From: Gammaproteobacteria bacterium
GTDB lineage: Bacteria; Pseudomonadota; Gammaproteobacteria; Pseudomonadales; Azotimanducaceae
Reading direction: 5' to 3'
NCBI GenBank assembly: GCA_026707735.1
Contig: JAPOWH010000003.1
Location: 1-64,000, forward strand
Length of the DNA stretch: 64,000 bases
Below, in pieces: positions 36,215 through 46,235 of this stretch. The first letter of the stretch is position 1. Every line of letters starts with the position of its first letter. The notes beneath the pieces are model-generated. The model saw nothing but the letters and a program-made list of their open reading frames with translations, was not told the origin of the DNA and ran no database searches. The position numbers and the translations under genes are program-made.

Positions 36215-37126
36215 ATGTTTTCATCACAACTCTATAACCAACAAACTACGTGGGACGAAATCAAAAGCGTTCTCATGACAATGGAATACGGTCGATGGGA
36301 GAGCGCATACTTCTACGATCACTTTGTTCCACCATGGCACAACGACCTCAACGTCGTGGAATCGGACTCGTTTCCCACGTTTGAGGGACTGACCCTTATG
36401 GCCGGAGCATCTGCCGTTACATGCAAGTTGAAGTTGGGAGTGCTCGTGTGCGGCAATACGTATCGCAACCCCGCCCTCATGGCGAAGATGGTTGCCACCA
36501 TGGACGAAATGTCGTTTGGCCGTGCGCAGTATTGCATCGGAGCCGGATGGAACGTGCGGGAGCACGCGGCCTACAGCTGGGAGTTTCCCAGCATGAAGGA
36601 GCGCTCCGACAGATTGGAGGAGGCTTGCGAACTTGTGCATTTGCTATTCACGTCGACTGACCTTGTCAACTACGAAGGAAAGTACTACTCGCTCAAGGAT
36701 GCGCCGTTTGCACCGCGAGGCTATAACGGCCGCAAAATCCCCATCATGGTGGGTGGGAACGGTGAACAACGGACGCTAAAAACGTGTGCCAAATATGCCG
36801 ACATATGCAACTTGGTAGGTGTGAGCCCCGATCAGGTACGACACAAGAAGCAAGTACTGGAACGACACTGTGAAGCCGTTGGGCGAGACCCGTCCGACGT
36901 AAAGATGACTGCGCACGTGCCGATGCGAATCATTCGCGATGAGGAACATGCAAAGCGAGCCCGGCGGGATCGAGAGTGGCTGATGATTGGGTCGCCGAAC
37001 TACGTAGTCGATCGAGCCAAGGACTACATTGACGCTGGCGTGGAAGAGTTTATGTTGCAGTCCATACAGCAAAAGCCCTGGGTGTATGCAGAACTCAACG
37101 AAGAGATATTTGCCGCGTTCGATTGA
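36215..37126 (+). CDS. LLM-class flavin-dependent oxidoreductase
   Basis: The 303-residue luciferase-like protein contains Y-F-Y-D-H-F-V-P-P-W, L-K-L-G-V-L-V-C-G-N-T-Y-R-N-P-A-L, Q-Y-C-I-G-A-G-W-N and I-M-V-G-G-N-G-E-Q. These are typical of F420-type family members that act on small molecules. GGGAGGG precedes the ATG. It follows the TonB receptor gene by about 210 bases in the same direction. It is the third of four LLM proteins in the window. Substrate and cofactor (F420 or FMN) are not certain. Confidence 0.88.
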   Translation: MFSSQLYNQQTTWDEIKSVLMTMEYGRWESAYFYDHFVPPWHNDLNVVESDSFPTFEGLTLMAGASAVTCKLKLGVLVCGNTYRNPALMAKMVATMDEMSFGRAQYCIGAGWNVREHAAYSWEFPSMKERSDRLEEACELVHLLFTSTDLVNYEGKYYSLKDAPFAPRGYNGRKIPIMVGGNGEQRTLKTCAKYADICNLVGVSPDQVRHKKQVLERHCEAVGRDPSDVKMTAHVPMRIIRDEEHAKRARRDREWLMIGSPNYVVDRAKDYIDAGVEEFMLQSIQQKPWVYAELNEEIFAAFD

Positions 37127-37465
37127 TTTTTTGGGCTGGTTCACTATTGGCTAGTCAATTCTTTTAAAAGGCTTGGTGAACGACGACTAAAGTCAGTCAC
37201 CCGTGTGCTTGTTGTCAATCCCAACGACGACATAGTGCAATTGACACGGTCGAGTTCTGTGTTCTAGTTTTTATGCAATCTCGAGTTGAGCCACAATTGC
37301 GTGCCTTTCATACGAAATGCCGCTCTTGGACTCGATTCGCGATGAGTCCCATCGAATTGCACAACGACACTTTTTGAAGAAGACTCGTTGGCAACTCCGT
37401 GAATTCATTGCATTGCGGCTCGGATAGTGCGTATACTTTGGACTGTTTGAGAAGTGGTGCAAGTC
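37127..37465. other. Intergenic region with a probable promoter
   Basis: This 339-base spacer between the LLM gene and a small membrane-protein gene holds no gene I can support. A 130-codon open stretch on the other strand reaches into the small gene and is not convincing. The right end contains a sigma70-like promoter (listed separately). Confidence 0.4.
37408..37437 (+). promoter_or_regulatory. Probable sigma70-type promoter
   Basis: TTGCAT (37408-37413) and TATACT (37432-37437) are separated by 18 bases and lie about 30 bases upstream of the small membrane-protein start. The match to the consensus is reasonable, and the site is correctly placed to drive 37466-37711 and perhaps the YbjQ gene behind it. 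It is predicted from sequence only. Confidence 0.4.
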
Positions 37466-37711
37466 ATGGCTGACCCCGTATCGAAAACAACAACGCAGTT
37501 GGGATTTGTATTGCTGCTTTGCCTCGTAGTCGGCTATGGATTCTTGGCTGTTGTGTTGATCGTGATGGCGTTGGGTTCTCCAGTAATCCCGATATGGGTC
37601 AAGGTCATGGTGATTCTTGGCGTGGTCGGAATGGGCTTGCTGCTGTTTTCGGTGATTCGGCAACGATTGATCGAGTCAAAGACTGACAAATACAAGGACG
37701 TTCAGCCATAG
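37466..37711 (+). CDS. Small two-helix membrane protein
   Basis: The 81-residue protein begins with a short polar stretch, then two strongly hydrophobic helices (about residues 13-35 and 43-64) and a charged tail. I prefer the ATG at 37466; a GTG start at 37454 would add four residues. A probable promoter lies just upstream. The family is not recognised with certainty. The neighbouring YbjQ gene follows after about 160 bases. Confidence 0.6.
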   Translation: MADPVSKTTTQLGFVLLLCLVVGYGFLAVVLIVMALGSPVIPIWVKVMVILGVVGMGLLLFSVIRQRLIESKTDKYKDVQP

Positions 37712-37869
37712 TTAGGCTTTATGGCTTCTGTGAGACTGCCGATTGTTGGTGCTTAGCAACGATAGCCAACAGGCTTACCATTGACGTTTCACAGCGGAGA
37801 CATTGTCGCTTTCGGCAGCCGAAGCACAGGCTCCTGCGTTTGGATTTCAACTACTTAGGAGGATAAGAC

Positions 37870-38190
37870 ATGCTGGTAGTTACAGGCAACGACATTCCAG
37901 GCAAGCGCATTGTGAAGACCTTGGGAATTGTGCGCGGAAACACCGTTCGCGCACGGCACGTCGGCCACGACATCGTCGCAGGACTGAAAAACATCGTAGG
38001 CGGCGAGATTGGAGAATATGCGAAGCTAGTAGCAGAGAGTCGCGAACAGAGCTTGGACCGCATGAAAGAGCAGGCGGAACAACTCGGTGTGAATGCTATT
38101 GTTGCAGCAAGGTTTAGTACGTCCGTGATGCAAGCTGGTGCCGCAGAGCTTTTGGCCTACGGTACCGCTGTTGTCGTAGAAGACGAGTAG
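37870..38190 (+). CDS. ybjQ: YbjQ family (UPF0145) protein
   Basis: The 106-residue protein matches the YbjQ family. Family landmarks are G-K-R-I-V-K-T-L-G-I-V-R-G-N-T-V near residue 10, the middle E-Y-A-K-L-V-A-E-S-R-E, and A-I-V-A-A-R-F-S-T-S near residue 76. Members form small pentameric rings and are sometimes described as putative heavy-metal-binding, but the function is unproven. AGGAGG stands about eight bases before the ATG. A strong terminator follows at 38242-38267. Confidence 0.88.
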   Translation: MLVVTGNDIPGKRIVKTLGIVRGNTVRARHVGHDIVAGLKNIVGGEIGEYAKLVAESREQSLDRMKEQAEQLGVNAIVAARFSTSVMQAGAAELLAYGTAVVVEDE

Positions 38191-38241
38191 ACGTTTGAAT
38201 TAGCCCGCAATTTCGATTCGTCTGGATTGCTCAATAGAACG

Positions 38242-38270
38242 ACAGCGTCGTGGCGCCACGACGCTGTTTT
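38242..38270 (+). terminator. Rho-independent terminator
   Basis: The perfect palindrome ACAGCGTCGTGG / CCACGACGCTGT (12-bp arms, 2-base centre, 38242-38267) is followed by T residues to 38270. It lies 50 bases after the ybjQ stop. It can also act on the opposite strand, where the first of the giant permease genes ends at 38346, because A residues flank the other side only weakly. Confidence 0.75.
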
Positions 38271-38345
38271 GAATTCCCTTTGTGTTAGCAGTACGTCAAC
38301 GTGTCAGGCGTAAGTCTAACTCTCGAAGGCTAATCTCAACGAGGA

Positions 38346-41300
38346 TTAGTCCTCGATCAATCGCCACATGACAGCGTCTGCAAAAATCGAACCAGGGGTA
38401 CCGTCAACAACAACTACTTCAACCTCGGTTTGCGGATCACTGATTTCAAACTGGCCAACCTCGTTCCACCCTTTGACTGCAGTAGTGGTGGACGCAAGAT
38501 CCAACTGCGTTGCCGAAGGCTGTTGAACGCCGATTAATCGGAATTCGCCAATTACGTTTCGCATCGGCTGCTCTTCGTTCTCTGTGGACTCCTCGTCTAT
38601 CTCTTCTTCGAACTCATCTTGAGGGTAGCTATCGAATTCGCCATCAAATTCAACCGGACCGCCAAAGCCAAACGACACGCTTCCGGAAAACTGCGTGCCT
38701 GATTGTGCTCGCAGACTGAATGTTGGGTCAGGCACGTGATACGCCAAACTCCACAGTCCGGGTTCCGGCAAAACCGCCTTGAAGCTTGCTTGAGCATCGG
38801 CACTTCTACGTTGCTTGAGTGCAAACGTAAAGCGGTATTTGCCATAGCTTCTACGATCAACAGATCTCGTCCAAGGGTATTGACTGAGAGAGAACGAAGT
38901 TGTCGACGGCAAACCGCTATCTAGTTCAGATTCGGTGGGAAACTCTAATCCTCCGAGAAAGTAGCCAAGCAGCCTTGGAATCTCCACTTCATCTGGTTGC
39001 GCTTCATCTCCGATGATCGAAAATCCTTCATCCAAGTCATCAACAATGATTGCATCTGCGTAGGGAGGCGCCCAATCCACCTGCTCGATGAGTGGAAGTT
39101 CCAGAGAATCCGTCGGACTAAAGTCTTCCAGATCTGGCAGTGTCAAAACAATAGGTAGCCGATTGTGAGAAAGCAGAGGATCTATCGAAATGCTTGCGGG
39201 GGGAAATCTATCTCTAAATGCGATTCTCACCGAAGTATTGCCTTCCACCCGAATTGTGTCCAAAACCCCGGTCTGTCGACTGCCACTTTCGGGTCTACTT
39301 GATGCATAGGCAATGTTCACGTTACCAGGAGCGGGCTCGTCGTTGCGGAGGACAAAGCTGGTCTGGTAGACCGACTCGCCATATTGTGTATCGCGTAGCC
39401 TTTCCAATTTTGGCTTAGAAGTCACAAATCCTGGTAGATTCTTGGTGTCGAGCCAATCTCCCACCAAATGATCCATATCCAATCCAACATCCAATGCCGT
39501 TTGCAGGAATTGATCCTTGGTGTAGTAGCTGCCTCGATAGCGAGATACGAGCTCGCCCAGAAAGGCGGAAACAGCCTCTCGACCACCATCGTTGACCAGA
39601 GATTGCGCGATGGCGTTTCCTTTGAGAAGCAACACATGGTAGGCCTGTTCCGGGACCATCTCGTAGTCAATATCGGCAAGAGATGTAGCCAACGCGTGTT
39701 CCCAAACAGAATTTCGACCCGAGTGGGCATTGCGCATTTGCTCACCATAGGAGGGGCCGCTTACTCCAAAGAACCCTCCCGCCAGTCCAAGTCCTAGAAC
39801 CTCAATTGGGTTTATGTTTCGATAGATGGAAAAGTAGTGAATACTGTTCGTTGTTATTTGTGTAGCCAATTCCTTGACTACATACTTGAGGCCTATGGCA
39901 CCTCGGCCTTCAGGCATGGTTTGAAAATTAACCAGGTTTTGTGAAACGCTGCTCAATGGGTTTCCGCCGTGGGGGTCTTGTTCGAAAAAGCGCTCGAGTA
40001 GGACGAGCTTGCGTTTCCCAAGATCCTCTTCGCTTTCGTTCTGAGTCGCCATTTGCACTACATTTTCAAACCGGGCAATGGGAAATCCCGATTCGCGAAT
40101 TAATTGAATACCGGGCTGTGTGAAGACGCTGTCGGCACGCCATCCTCCCTCGTAGACTTGGAGCCGCACGGGTACCTCTACAAACGACAAGGTGCCATAG
40201 GGGTACTCTAGCCCCACCTCAGACAAAATCTCGGTTTTTTCCTGGATCCACTCGGTCAGGACTGGTCCCATTTGCTCGAAATAGCGGAGACTCTTGGCGT
40301 GTTTCTTGCTGACCAAGAGTTCGAATTCAACGCCATTGACCTCTAGCGAGCGTCGTTCGAATTTAGACCCGATCAGGGCAAACTTTGGAACGGGATTGTT
40401 CGGATTGAAACGAAACGTTGATCGTTTGCTCTGGTCCAACCGCTCACGCGTGCCTGGTCCGGCCACGATCCATCCGTTGGGCACGGTAACTTCAATGTCC
40501 AAAGCGAAGAAGTCTTGCGGCCGCACCTCCCATGTGGAGCGGCCGTATGCCGCGCCAGATGAGGGCAGCCAGCGTACACCTGGAAGCAGCGCTACGAACT
40601 TTGGATGAAAAATGTAGGATTCGACACCTAGTCTCCCAAGTAGCTGAACCTGTTGTGCATTGAGATCTAACAGATCCAATTTGCTGTCGAGATACGCAAA
40701 GAGCGGATCGGGAACACCTTTGGCCACAATGCGCAACTCGGAAGCCGACGGCTCGGCTCCAACATCCAATATGCGCAACAATCCATCCTCAAAGGTATAG
40801 TTGTTCGTCGTTGAACCATTGATGGCCACTTCACTAATTCGGTAGCCTGGATTCAACGAGAACACCCACACGTCATTTTTGGCCTCACCCGAGGAACTCA
40901 GGTCGAGAATGAGATCGAGACTGATCTTGCTACCGGGAAATATCTCAATTGCGCCAGTAATTTTCTCGACGTCTACGAAGCTATGGTTTTGAAATTCAGC
41001 ATGCACCGACGCCCAACGGTCCAACCTTTCTTGGCTCATTTGCTTGGTGTAAATCAAACCTACGATAGTGGCTAAACCCAATGCAACACAAACACTCCCT
41101 GCAGTGCCCAGTAGCAGTCGGTTCTTTATGTAGTCCAGTCTTGGGTGGATAGCCGCCGCCGCTGCTATGAGCCCTCCTGCAAGCAGAAGCACCACAATTC
41201 GGTTGAGGAACAAGTCTGTTGTGACAAATATGGGCGCTACTTCAGACGGCATTACATTAATGCCAACGTTCATTGACAGAATGGACCCCAAGACATGCGG

Positions 41301-41918
41301 CAACTGCGTGTAGGCCCAGAAATACATGCTGGCAAGGATCGCCACGATCAAAATTACCAAGATGCGGTATCGCACGAGCACTGCCAGAAAAATCGTCAAT
41401 GAGCCCCAAAACGCAAGACTTGGAACGATGTCCCAGACCAGAAAGGCAAGAGCGCTCGTTGGTTCGATGGCTCCCCCAATGTATGCACCTGTCAAGGTAG
41501 TGAGAGAACCGATTGCCAAGATGGCCAGCACAATAAGTGCTGCCGCAGAACCCAATAGCATTACGATGCCCATTAGCCTTCCTGCGACGAATTCCAAATT
41601 CGATACAGCTCTCGCGTCTATAACCTCGCCTATACGGTCCCGGAGGTCCCGTGCTCTAATGTCAAATGCGAGAAACACGATTCCAAACGTAAACCATCCG
41701 ATGATGAGCTGACTCAATTGACCAATGAGAAACATCGGAGCATTCTGCAGAGACGCAGCCGCAGAGGAGGTTGAAGTGGCGGCATGTGCAAAACTGACTC
41801 CAAGCCAAGTGAAAATGCAGGAAATCGCTGCAATTGCGATGAAAACCCACGTTCGCACCAAACGTCTGCAGGAGCGAATTTCGGCAACAGCCAACGACCA
41901 CAGGTTAGCGGGCTTCAT
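38346..41918 (-). CDS. Giant permease with M1-like and golvesin-like domains, copy 1
   Basis: The 1190-residue protein begins with A-E-I-R-S-C-R-R-L-V-R-T-W and an ABC-2-like membrane half of about six helices up to residue 290 (with F-D-I-R-A-R-D-L-R-D-R-I-G-E). A large extracytoplasmic part follows, similar in order to M1 aminopeptidases: an N-terminal beta domain, Y-P-Y-G-T-L-S-F-V-E-V-P and G-F-P-I-A-R-F. No HExxH zinc motif is present; the region carries D-P-H-G-G-N-P instead. The C-terminus G-W-N-E-V-G...F-A-D-A-V-M-W resembles golvesin/xanthan-lyase-type carbohydrate domains. AAGGAGG precedes the ATG. Fused permease/M1 proteins exist, but here the peptidase part seems dead. No ABC ATPase is nearby. 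Confidence 0.8.
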   Translation of the reverse strand: MKPANLWSLAVAEIRSCRRLVRTWVFIAIAAISCIFTWLGVSFAHAATSTSSAAASLQNAPMFLIGQLSQLIIGWFTFGIVFLAFDIRARDLRDRIGEVIDARAVSNLEFVAGRLMGIVMLLGSAAALIVLAILAIGSLTTLTGAYIGGAIEPTSALAFLVWDIVPSLAFWGSLTIFLAVLVRYRILVILIVAILASMYFWAYTQLPHVLGSILSMNVGINVMPSEVAPIFVTTDLFLNRIVVLLLAGGLIAAAAAIHPRLDYIKNRLLLGTAGSVCVALGLATIVGLIYTKQMSQERLDRWASVHAEFQNHSFVDVEKITGAIEIFPGSKISLDLILDLSSSGEAKNDVWVFSLNPGYRISEVAINGSTTNNYTFEDGLLRILDVGAEPSASELRIVAKGVPDPLFAYLDSKLDLLDLNAQQVQLLGRLGVESYIFHPKFVALLPGVRWLPSSGAAYGRSTWEVRPQDFFALDIEVTVPNGWIVAGPGTRERLDQSKRSTFRFNPNNPVPKFALIGSKFERRSLEVNGVEFELLVSKKHAKSLRYFEQMGPVLTEWIQEKTEILSEVGLEYPYGTLSFVEVPVRLQVYEGGWRADSVFTQPGIQLIRESGFPIARFENVVQMATQNESEEDLGKRKLVLLERFFEQDPHGGNPLSSVSQNLVNFQTMPEGRGAIGLKYVVKELATQITTNSIHYFSIYRNINPIEVLGLGLAGGFFGVSGPSYGEQMRNAHSGRNSVWEHALATSLADIDYEMVPEQAYHVLLLKGNAIAQSLVNDGGREAVSAFLGELVSRYRGSYYTKDQFLQTALDVGLDMDHLVGDWLDTKNLPGFVTSKPKLERLRDTQYGESVYQTSFVLRNDEPAPGNVNIAYASSRPESGSRQTGVLDTIRVEGNTSVRIAFRDRFPPASISIDPLLSHNRLPIVLTLPDLEDFSPTDSLELPLIEQVDWAPPYADAIIVDDLDEGFSIIGDEAQPDEVEIPRLLGYFLGGLEFPTESELDSGLPSTTSFSLSQYPWTRSVDRRSYGKYRFTFALKQRRSADAQASFKAVLPEPGLWSLAYHVPDPTFSLRAQSGTQFSGSVSFGFGGPVEFDGEFDSYPQDEFEEEIDEESTENEEQPMRNVIGEFRLIGVQQPSATQLDLASTTTAVKGWNEVGQFEISDPQTEVEVVVVDGTPGSIFADAVMWRLIED

Positions 41919-42330
41919 TAGTTACCTCCTTCAGACGAGTTTGATAGAGTTGAAGTGCTTCGTGAGCAGACGATGGGGTCTGATGGTCCACCGCGTGAGC
42001 ATCAATACAAAGGTGAACCAGTGCCACGCACGCAAATCGGCGGTATGACCTCAGAGAATTCACGGGACAGGTCACTTCATGTTTCTCTTGCTGAAATTTG
42101 GTTGGTCATCGGTGCTTCTAGTAGCTTTGGTGCCAATTGTAGACAGCGTTTACTAGCGACACTGGGAGCATTGAGTCGTCAAGGATGGTCCGAAGGGTTA
42201 ACTCGCAAACACAACATCGAAAATCCGAAATTACGTGGTTACATGGATTCAGTTTCCGATAACCACTGCTAGCTGAACGATAGACCAGCTAATACTCATC
42301 GATTCTTCCGCTTTGCACTGTGTTACAGCT
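41919..42330. other. Spacer between giant permease copies 1 and 2
   Basis: The spacer is 412 bases. A plus-strand ORF (ATG at 42045, end 42272) contains W-L-V-I-G-A-S-S-S-F-G, which looks like the start of an SDR Rossmann motif. It soon loses family character and has no ribosome site. It may be a gene remnant or chance. No terminator is seen. Confidence 0.3.
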
Positions 42331-45300
42331 CTAGTCTACGTCTTCGACTAAAGTCCATTTCACTGCGTCTCCGATGTTGAGCCAGCCGCTTTCCGTATTG
42401 GGGGTGACCATCACATCCACACTTTCCGTGTCGATGCTATAGATGCCCAATTCGTTCCAACCGCTAGTTGCCTCGAATGCTTTGAATTCGATGGAGTCAT
42501 GGCTATTGGCTGTCACTACAGCGACTTGATACGTACCAGGCCTGAAAGTCCTAGAGTACGAAATAATGGTTCCTGGATCTGGACTGTAGGATGAACGGTA
42601 TTGCTTATTCTGAAGGCTAGGCAAGTGGTACTCTAGTTTCCAACTGCCTTGAGTAGGCAGTTTTGCATTAAACGTCGCAGACGTCTCGCCGGACTTGAAG
42701 AAGTTGATAGCGTGCGTCCGCCGATATTTTCCATAGCTTGTTGGGTGGCTCTCCCGATACCACAGTGCTGTTGCAAACGGGTTTGCTGCTAGAGTTTTCA
42801 ATGCATCGTCCAAATGTAGCAAATTACCGTCCATCTCAAGTTCTGAGTCATAATTTCCAAACAAGTAATGGATCCATCTGGGAATGATCGTCTCTCCTTC
42901 TGGCTCTTGCGTTCCAGTTGTGGCGAAACCATCGTCCAAATCGTCGATTATGACGGTGTTGGAGTTGAGTGGAGACCATTCGACCTCAGCTACTAGCGGT
43001 AGTGCTTCAGCGTCTGTCGACGTAAGATCTTCGAGCTCCGGCAGACTCACATTAAGTATGTTTCGATTGAGTGACAGAAAGGGATCTACTTGAACAGAGG
43101 CTACTGGACTGTTGCTTTGAATTGCAATCTGCAATGAAGTCGAAGCAGGAACGCGTAGCGGATCAAGATGGTGTTCGTACGATGCACCGGTTTCCGAATA
43201 CGAGAGGGCAACAACACCAGGTACAGATTCGTCGTTGCGAATGACAAAGCTCGCTTGGTAAACCGCTTCACCGAACTCTGTATCTTGCAGTCTCTCCAAA
43301 TTGGAATTTGCAATCAAGAAACCTGGAAGATCGGAGCTGTGGAGCCAATTCCCTAATGTTTCATCCAATGTTAAGCCGGTAGCCAAAGTGATGCGACGGA
43401 AATCGTCGTCATCGAATGAAGTTCCTGTGTGCTCAGCAATTAATCGTGAGAAGAAGCCTCCAATAGTTTCTTCACTGAATGTGCTTCGAATTAATCTAAC
43501 GATGGCATTGGTCTTCAGCTGCATGACGTGGTAGCTCGTATTAGGGTCGCCAATCAGGTCCAAATCGCTCAGTGCCGTTCTACTGGCCTGTTCCCATACC
43601 GACGGCTTGTCGACGAACTCGTCGAACCAATTGTGCTGGGATAGTCTGGGAGTAATCCCAAATCCGTCGCCGGACGAAATCAGGGTATTTGTGACTTCGG
43701 CAACTCTATTGCCAGACAGACTGGAGTGGAGCGAGAAGTAGTCGACTCCGTCCAATATAAAGCTCCTAGCAATTTCGTTGACTACCATGTCCGTCGCTGT
43801 CGCACCAGGACCAAACGACCTCGTACGATGTGCCACTAGTTGACGAGATAGATTTGCCTTGGGGTTTCCACCGTGAAAGTCGTTGTCGAAGTACGAACTC
43901 AACAGTTCTAGTATGAACTCCGCACGTTCAATACCTCCGTCTTCGAGGTCGTGCTCCTGCGCATTGATCACATATTCGAATTTAGCAATCGGAAAACCGG
44001 ACTCGCGAATCATGTGAATGCCGGGTGGTGAGTAAATGCTGTCCATTCTCCATCCGCCGCCATACACTCTTAGTGATGCTGGTATTTCGACGAAAGAGAG
44101 TGTCCCGTAGGGATATTCAAGGCCAAGCTTGACTGCATTTTCCATTCGCTCGGCGATCCACTGTTTTAGCGAGGGAACGACATCTTCGAGGATGACAAGA
44201 TTCTTGGTGTGTTTTCTACTTAGAAGCAACTCAAACTCGACACCCGCTACCGTCATAGCACGTCGCTCAAAGTTGGAGCCAAGCAGCGCCACCTCCGGTA
44301 TTGTTTTGCTTGGATTGAAGCGATAGGTGGTTCTTTTTCCTTGTTCTACAAGTGTGCGCGTTCCGGGTCCAGCGACAGTCCAGTCGTCAGGCACAGTTAC
44401 ATTGACATCGAATGTAAAGAAATCCGGAGGTCGCAGCTCCTGATTTTCTCTGCCATAGGCCGAACCAGAAGCAGGGAGCCAACTCACTCCGGGCACTAGA
44501 GCAAAAAATTTAGGATGAAAAATGAATGACTTGGTGCCGTATCGAACGGCACCTAGAGCTTGGACGTAGTCCATGTCTTTCCACTTAAGGGAACTGTCCA
44601 AGTATGCGAACCGCGCATCGGGTACACCGGAAGCCACTAGGTGGACCTCTGCCCCCTTGCCGCTCATTGCATTTGCTTCGATTCGCAACAGGCCATCCTT
44701 GAATTCCCATGAGTCGCTTGTAGTACCGTCTATTGAGACATTTCTGATCTTGTAGCCTGGATTGAGCGAAATCAGCCAAGAGTCTCCCTGTGGGTCTTGG
44801 AAAGGAGCTAGGGTCAAGCGCAAGTCAAGATCAATCCTCCTTCCAGGGAACACCCCGATCTCTCCGCGTATGGCTTCAATGTCCGTTGTGAAATCAAGTT
44901 GATGCTCAGCGTGTATGGAAGTCCAGCGATCTACCAAATTGAGATCGTGAATCTTGCTTTGAAGCAGACTTCCTATGCCTATTCCAGCAACCAGTGCGGC
45001 TGTTAAGCCTGCCGCCAAGTTGGTGGGACGACTGCGAAAACCCATTTGACGAGGGTGAACGCTTGCGGCAACACCAATCACAGCAATGGCGAATACAACA
45101 ACAAAGACTCGATTCAGGAATATGCTGAAGGTCGCAAACTGAGGCGCCAGGGCTGAGGGAAGAACGTCCATGCCAGTGTAGGTCGACAATGCCGGAGCTA
45201 GGAAGAACGGGATTTTCGTGCTCAAGGAGTAGTAACCGAAAATCAATCCCACCATTCCCAAGACAACCAATAGACGAAATCTAACCACGATCGCGAGAAG

Positions 45301-45825
45301 TATGGTCAAGGATCCCCATAGCAACAGATTGGGAAAGATGTCCCAAACAAGAAATGCCGCGACGCTTGCAGTCTCCCTGACAGCACCAAATCCAAGTCCA
45401 ATTGCTTCGGCGAAAATGCCGAACACCCACATCCCAACGATCAATACAACAATTGGGATCGCGAGCAGTAGCACTATTCCCAAAAGTCGGCCTGTCAGCA
45501 GTTCAAAATTCGACATGGGTCGGGTATCGACGACCTCGCCAATCCGATCTCTAACGTCTCTTGCGCGAATGTCAAATGCAAGGAATACGATGCCCAACGT
45601 AAACCAAAGCAGGATCATCCGACCTACAGACGAAATAGTGAATTGAGGTCCTGATAAGCCGACGGATGGAGACACATAGGACGAAAACAGATTAGTGAGA
45701 CTCTGGAGCAGGAACATGAAAGCGCCGCTTATCGTGGCTATCGCAACAAATACCCATGTGCGTATAAGCCGCCGGCAGGAGCGCATTTCAGCGGACATGA
45801 TTGCCCAGAGTCTGTCAATTCTCAT
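42331..45825 (-). CDS. Giant permease with M1-like and golvesin-like domains, copy 2
   Basis: The 1164-residue paralogue of copy 1 has the same order: A-E-M-R-S-C-R-R-L-I-R-T-W, an ABC-2-like membrane region, an extracytoplasmic M1-like part with Y-P-Y-G-T-L-S-F-V-E-I-P and G-F-P-I-A-K-F, and a golvesin-like end (G-W-N-E-L-G...I-G-D-A-V-K-W). The zinc motif HExxH is again absent, with D-F-H-G-G-N-P at the equivalent place. Similarity to copy 1 is spread over the full length but with many changes, so the duplication is old. AAGGAAG lies upstream of the ATG. Role unknown; export or remodelling of an envelope molecule is a guess. Confidence 0.8.
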   Translation of the reverse strand: MRIDRLWAIMSAEMRSCRRLIRTWVFVAIATISGAFMFLLQSLTNLFSSYVSPSVGLSGPQFTISSVGRMILLWFTLGIVFLAFDIRARDVRDRIGEVVDTRPMSNFELLTGRLLGIVLLLAIPIVVLIVGMWVFGIFAEAIGLGFGAVRETASVAAFLVWDIFPNLLLWGSLTILLAIVVRFRLLVVLGMVGLIFGYYSLSTKIPFFLAPALSTYTGMDVLPSALAPQFATFSIFLNRVFVVVFAIAVIGVAASVHPRQMGFRSRPTNLAAGLTAALVAGIGIGSLLQSKIHDLNLVDRWTSIHAEHQLDFTTDIEAIRGEIGVFPGRRIDLDLRLTLAPFQDPQGDSWLISLNPGYKIRNVSIDGTTSDSWEFKDGLLRIEANAMSGKGAEVHLVASGVPDARFAYLDSSLKWKDMDYVQALGAVRYGTKSFIFHPKFFALVPGVSWLPASGSAYGRENQELRPPDFFTFDVNVTVPDDWTVAGPGTRTLVEQGKRTTYRFNPSKTIPEVALLGSNFERRAMTVAGVEFELLLSRKHTKNLVILEDVVPSLKQWIAERMENAVKLGLEYPYGTLSFVEIPASLRVYGGGWRMDSIYSPPGIHMIRESGFPIAKFEYVINAQEHDLEDGGIERAEFILELLSSYFDNDFHGGNPKANLSRQLVAHRTRSFGPGATATDMVVNEIARSFILDGVDYFSLHSSLSGNRVAEVTNTLISSGDGFGITPRLSQHNWFDEFVDKPSVWEQASRTALSDLDLIGDPNTSYHVMQLKTNAIVRLIRSTFSEETIGGFFSRLIAEHTGTSFDDDDFRRITLATGLTLDETLGNWLHSSDLPGFLIANSNLERLQDTEFGEAVYQASFVIRNDESVPGVVALSYSETGASYEHHLDPLRVPASTSLQIAIQSNSPVASVQVDPFLSLNRNILNVSLPELEDLTSTDAEALPLVAEVEWSPLNSNTVIIDDLDDGFATTGTQEPEGETIIPRWIHYLFGNYDSELEMDGNLLHLDDALKTLAANPFATALWYRESHPTSYGKYRRTHAINFFKSGETSATFNAKLPTQGSWKLEYHLPSLQNKQYRSSYSPDPGTIISYSRTFRPGTYQVAVVTANSHDSIEFKAFEATSGWNELGIYSIDTESVDVMVTPNTESGWLNIGDAVKWTLVEDVD

Positions 45826-46192
45826 TTGTTCTCTTCCTTATTTCAATCGTCTTGTTCCGCTAAGGAGTCGAGGCGACTTGGGAGGAGTGAATACACCACG
45901 TGCGCATGTGGGATGAATTGAACTCCCGCGCTGTTGGCGCATGTTAGCCGCATATGTGTCCATTCCTCTCCTATTGGGTTACTAATGCAAGAACTGTGCC
46001 ACACAACAACGAACTAGGGTCTGGTAGGCCTCATGCAAACGAACGAAGCAATTGAGCCGGTCAACCCTCACCAAGACTTGTGAAATTCGGCATGCCACCT
46101 GCCGCTTTGCGCTTGAATTGGGTTATCCGTTTTTCGAGAATTGTATTGACCAAGAATGCAGAGTTCAGACCTTAAAATTCTCAGATAAGCTG
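45826..46192. other. Spacer before the DUF4143 ATPase gene
   Basis: This is the divergent spacer between copy 2 of the giant permease (leftward) and the ATPase gene (rightward). No gene is seen. The left end carries the ribosome site of copy 2; the right end leads into a TATAAT box and a long palindrome that are listed separately. Confidence 0.4.
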
Positions 46193-46235
46193 TATAATTC
46201 ACCGTAAATTTAAAATTACATTTTAAATTTACGGT
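46193..46235 (+). promoter_or_regulatory. TATAAT box followed by 35-bp palindrome over the start codon
   Basis: TATAAT (46193-46198) is directly followed by a perfect inverted repeat: arms 46201-46216 and 46220-46235 (ACCGTAAATTTAAAAT and its complement) with the 3-base centre TAC. The second arm contains the first two bases of the GTG start at 46234. A transcript from this box would begin inside the palindrome. It may be an operator for autoregulation, or an RNA hairpin hiding the start. No clear -35 element is present. Confidence 0.6.

Noticed and set aside
42045-42272. Plus-strand ORF with an SDR-like G-A-S-S-S-F-G
   Set aside because: Only the first few residues resemble an SDR; there is no ribosome site and no further family motif. 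Mentioned as spacer content only.
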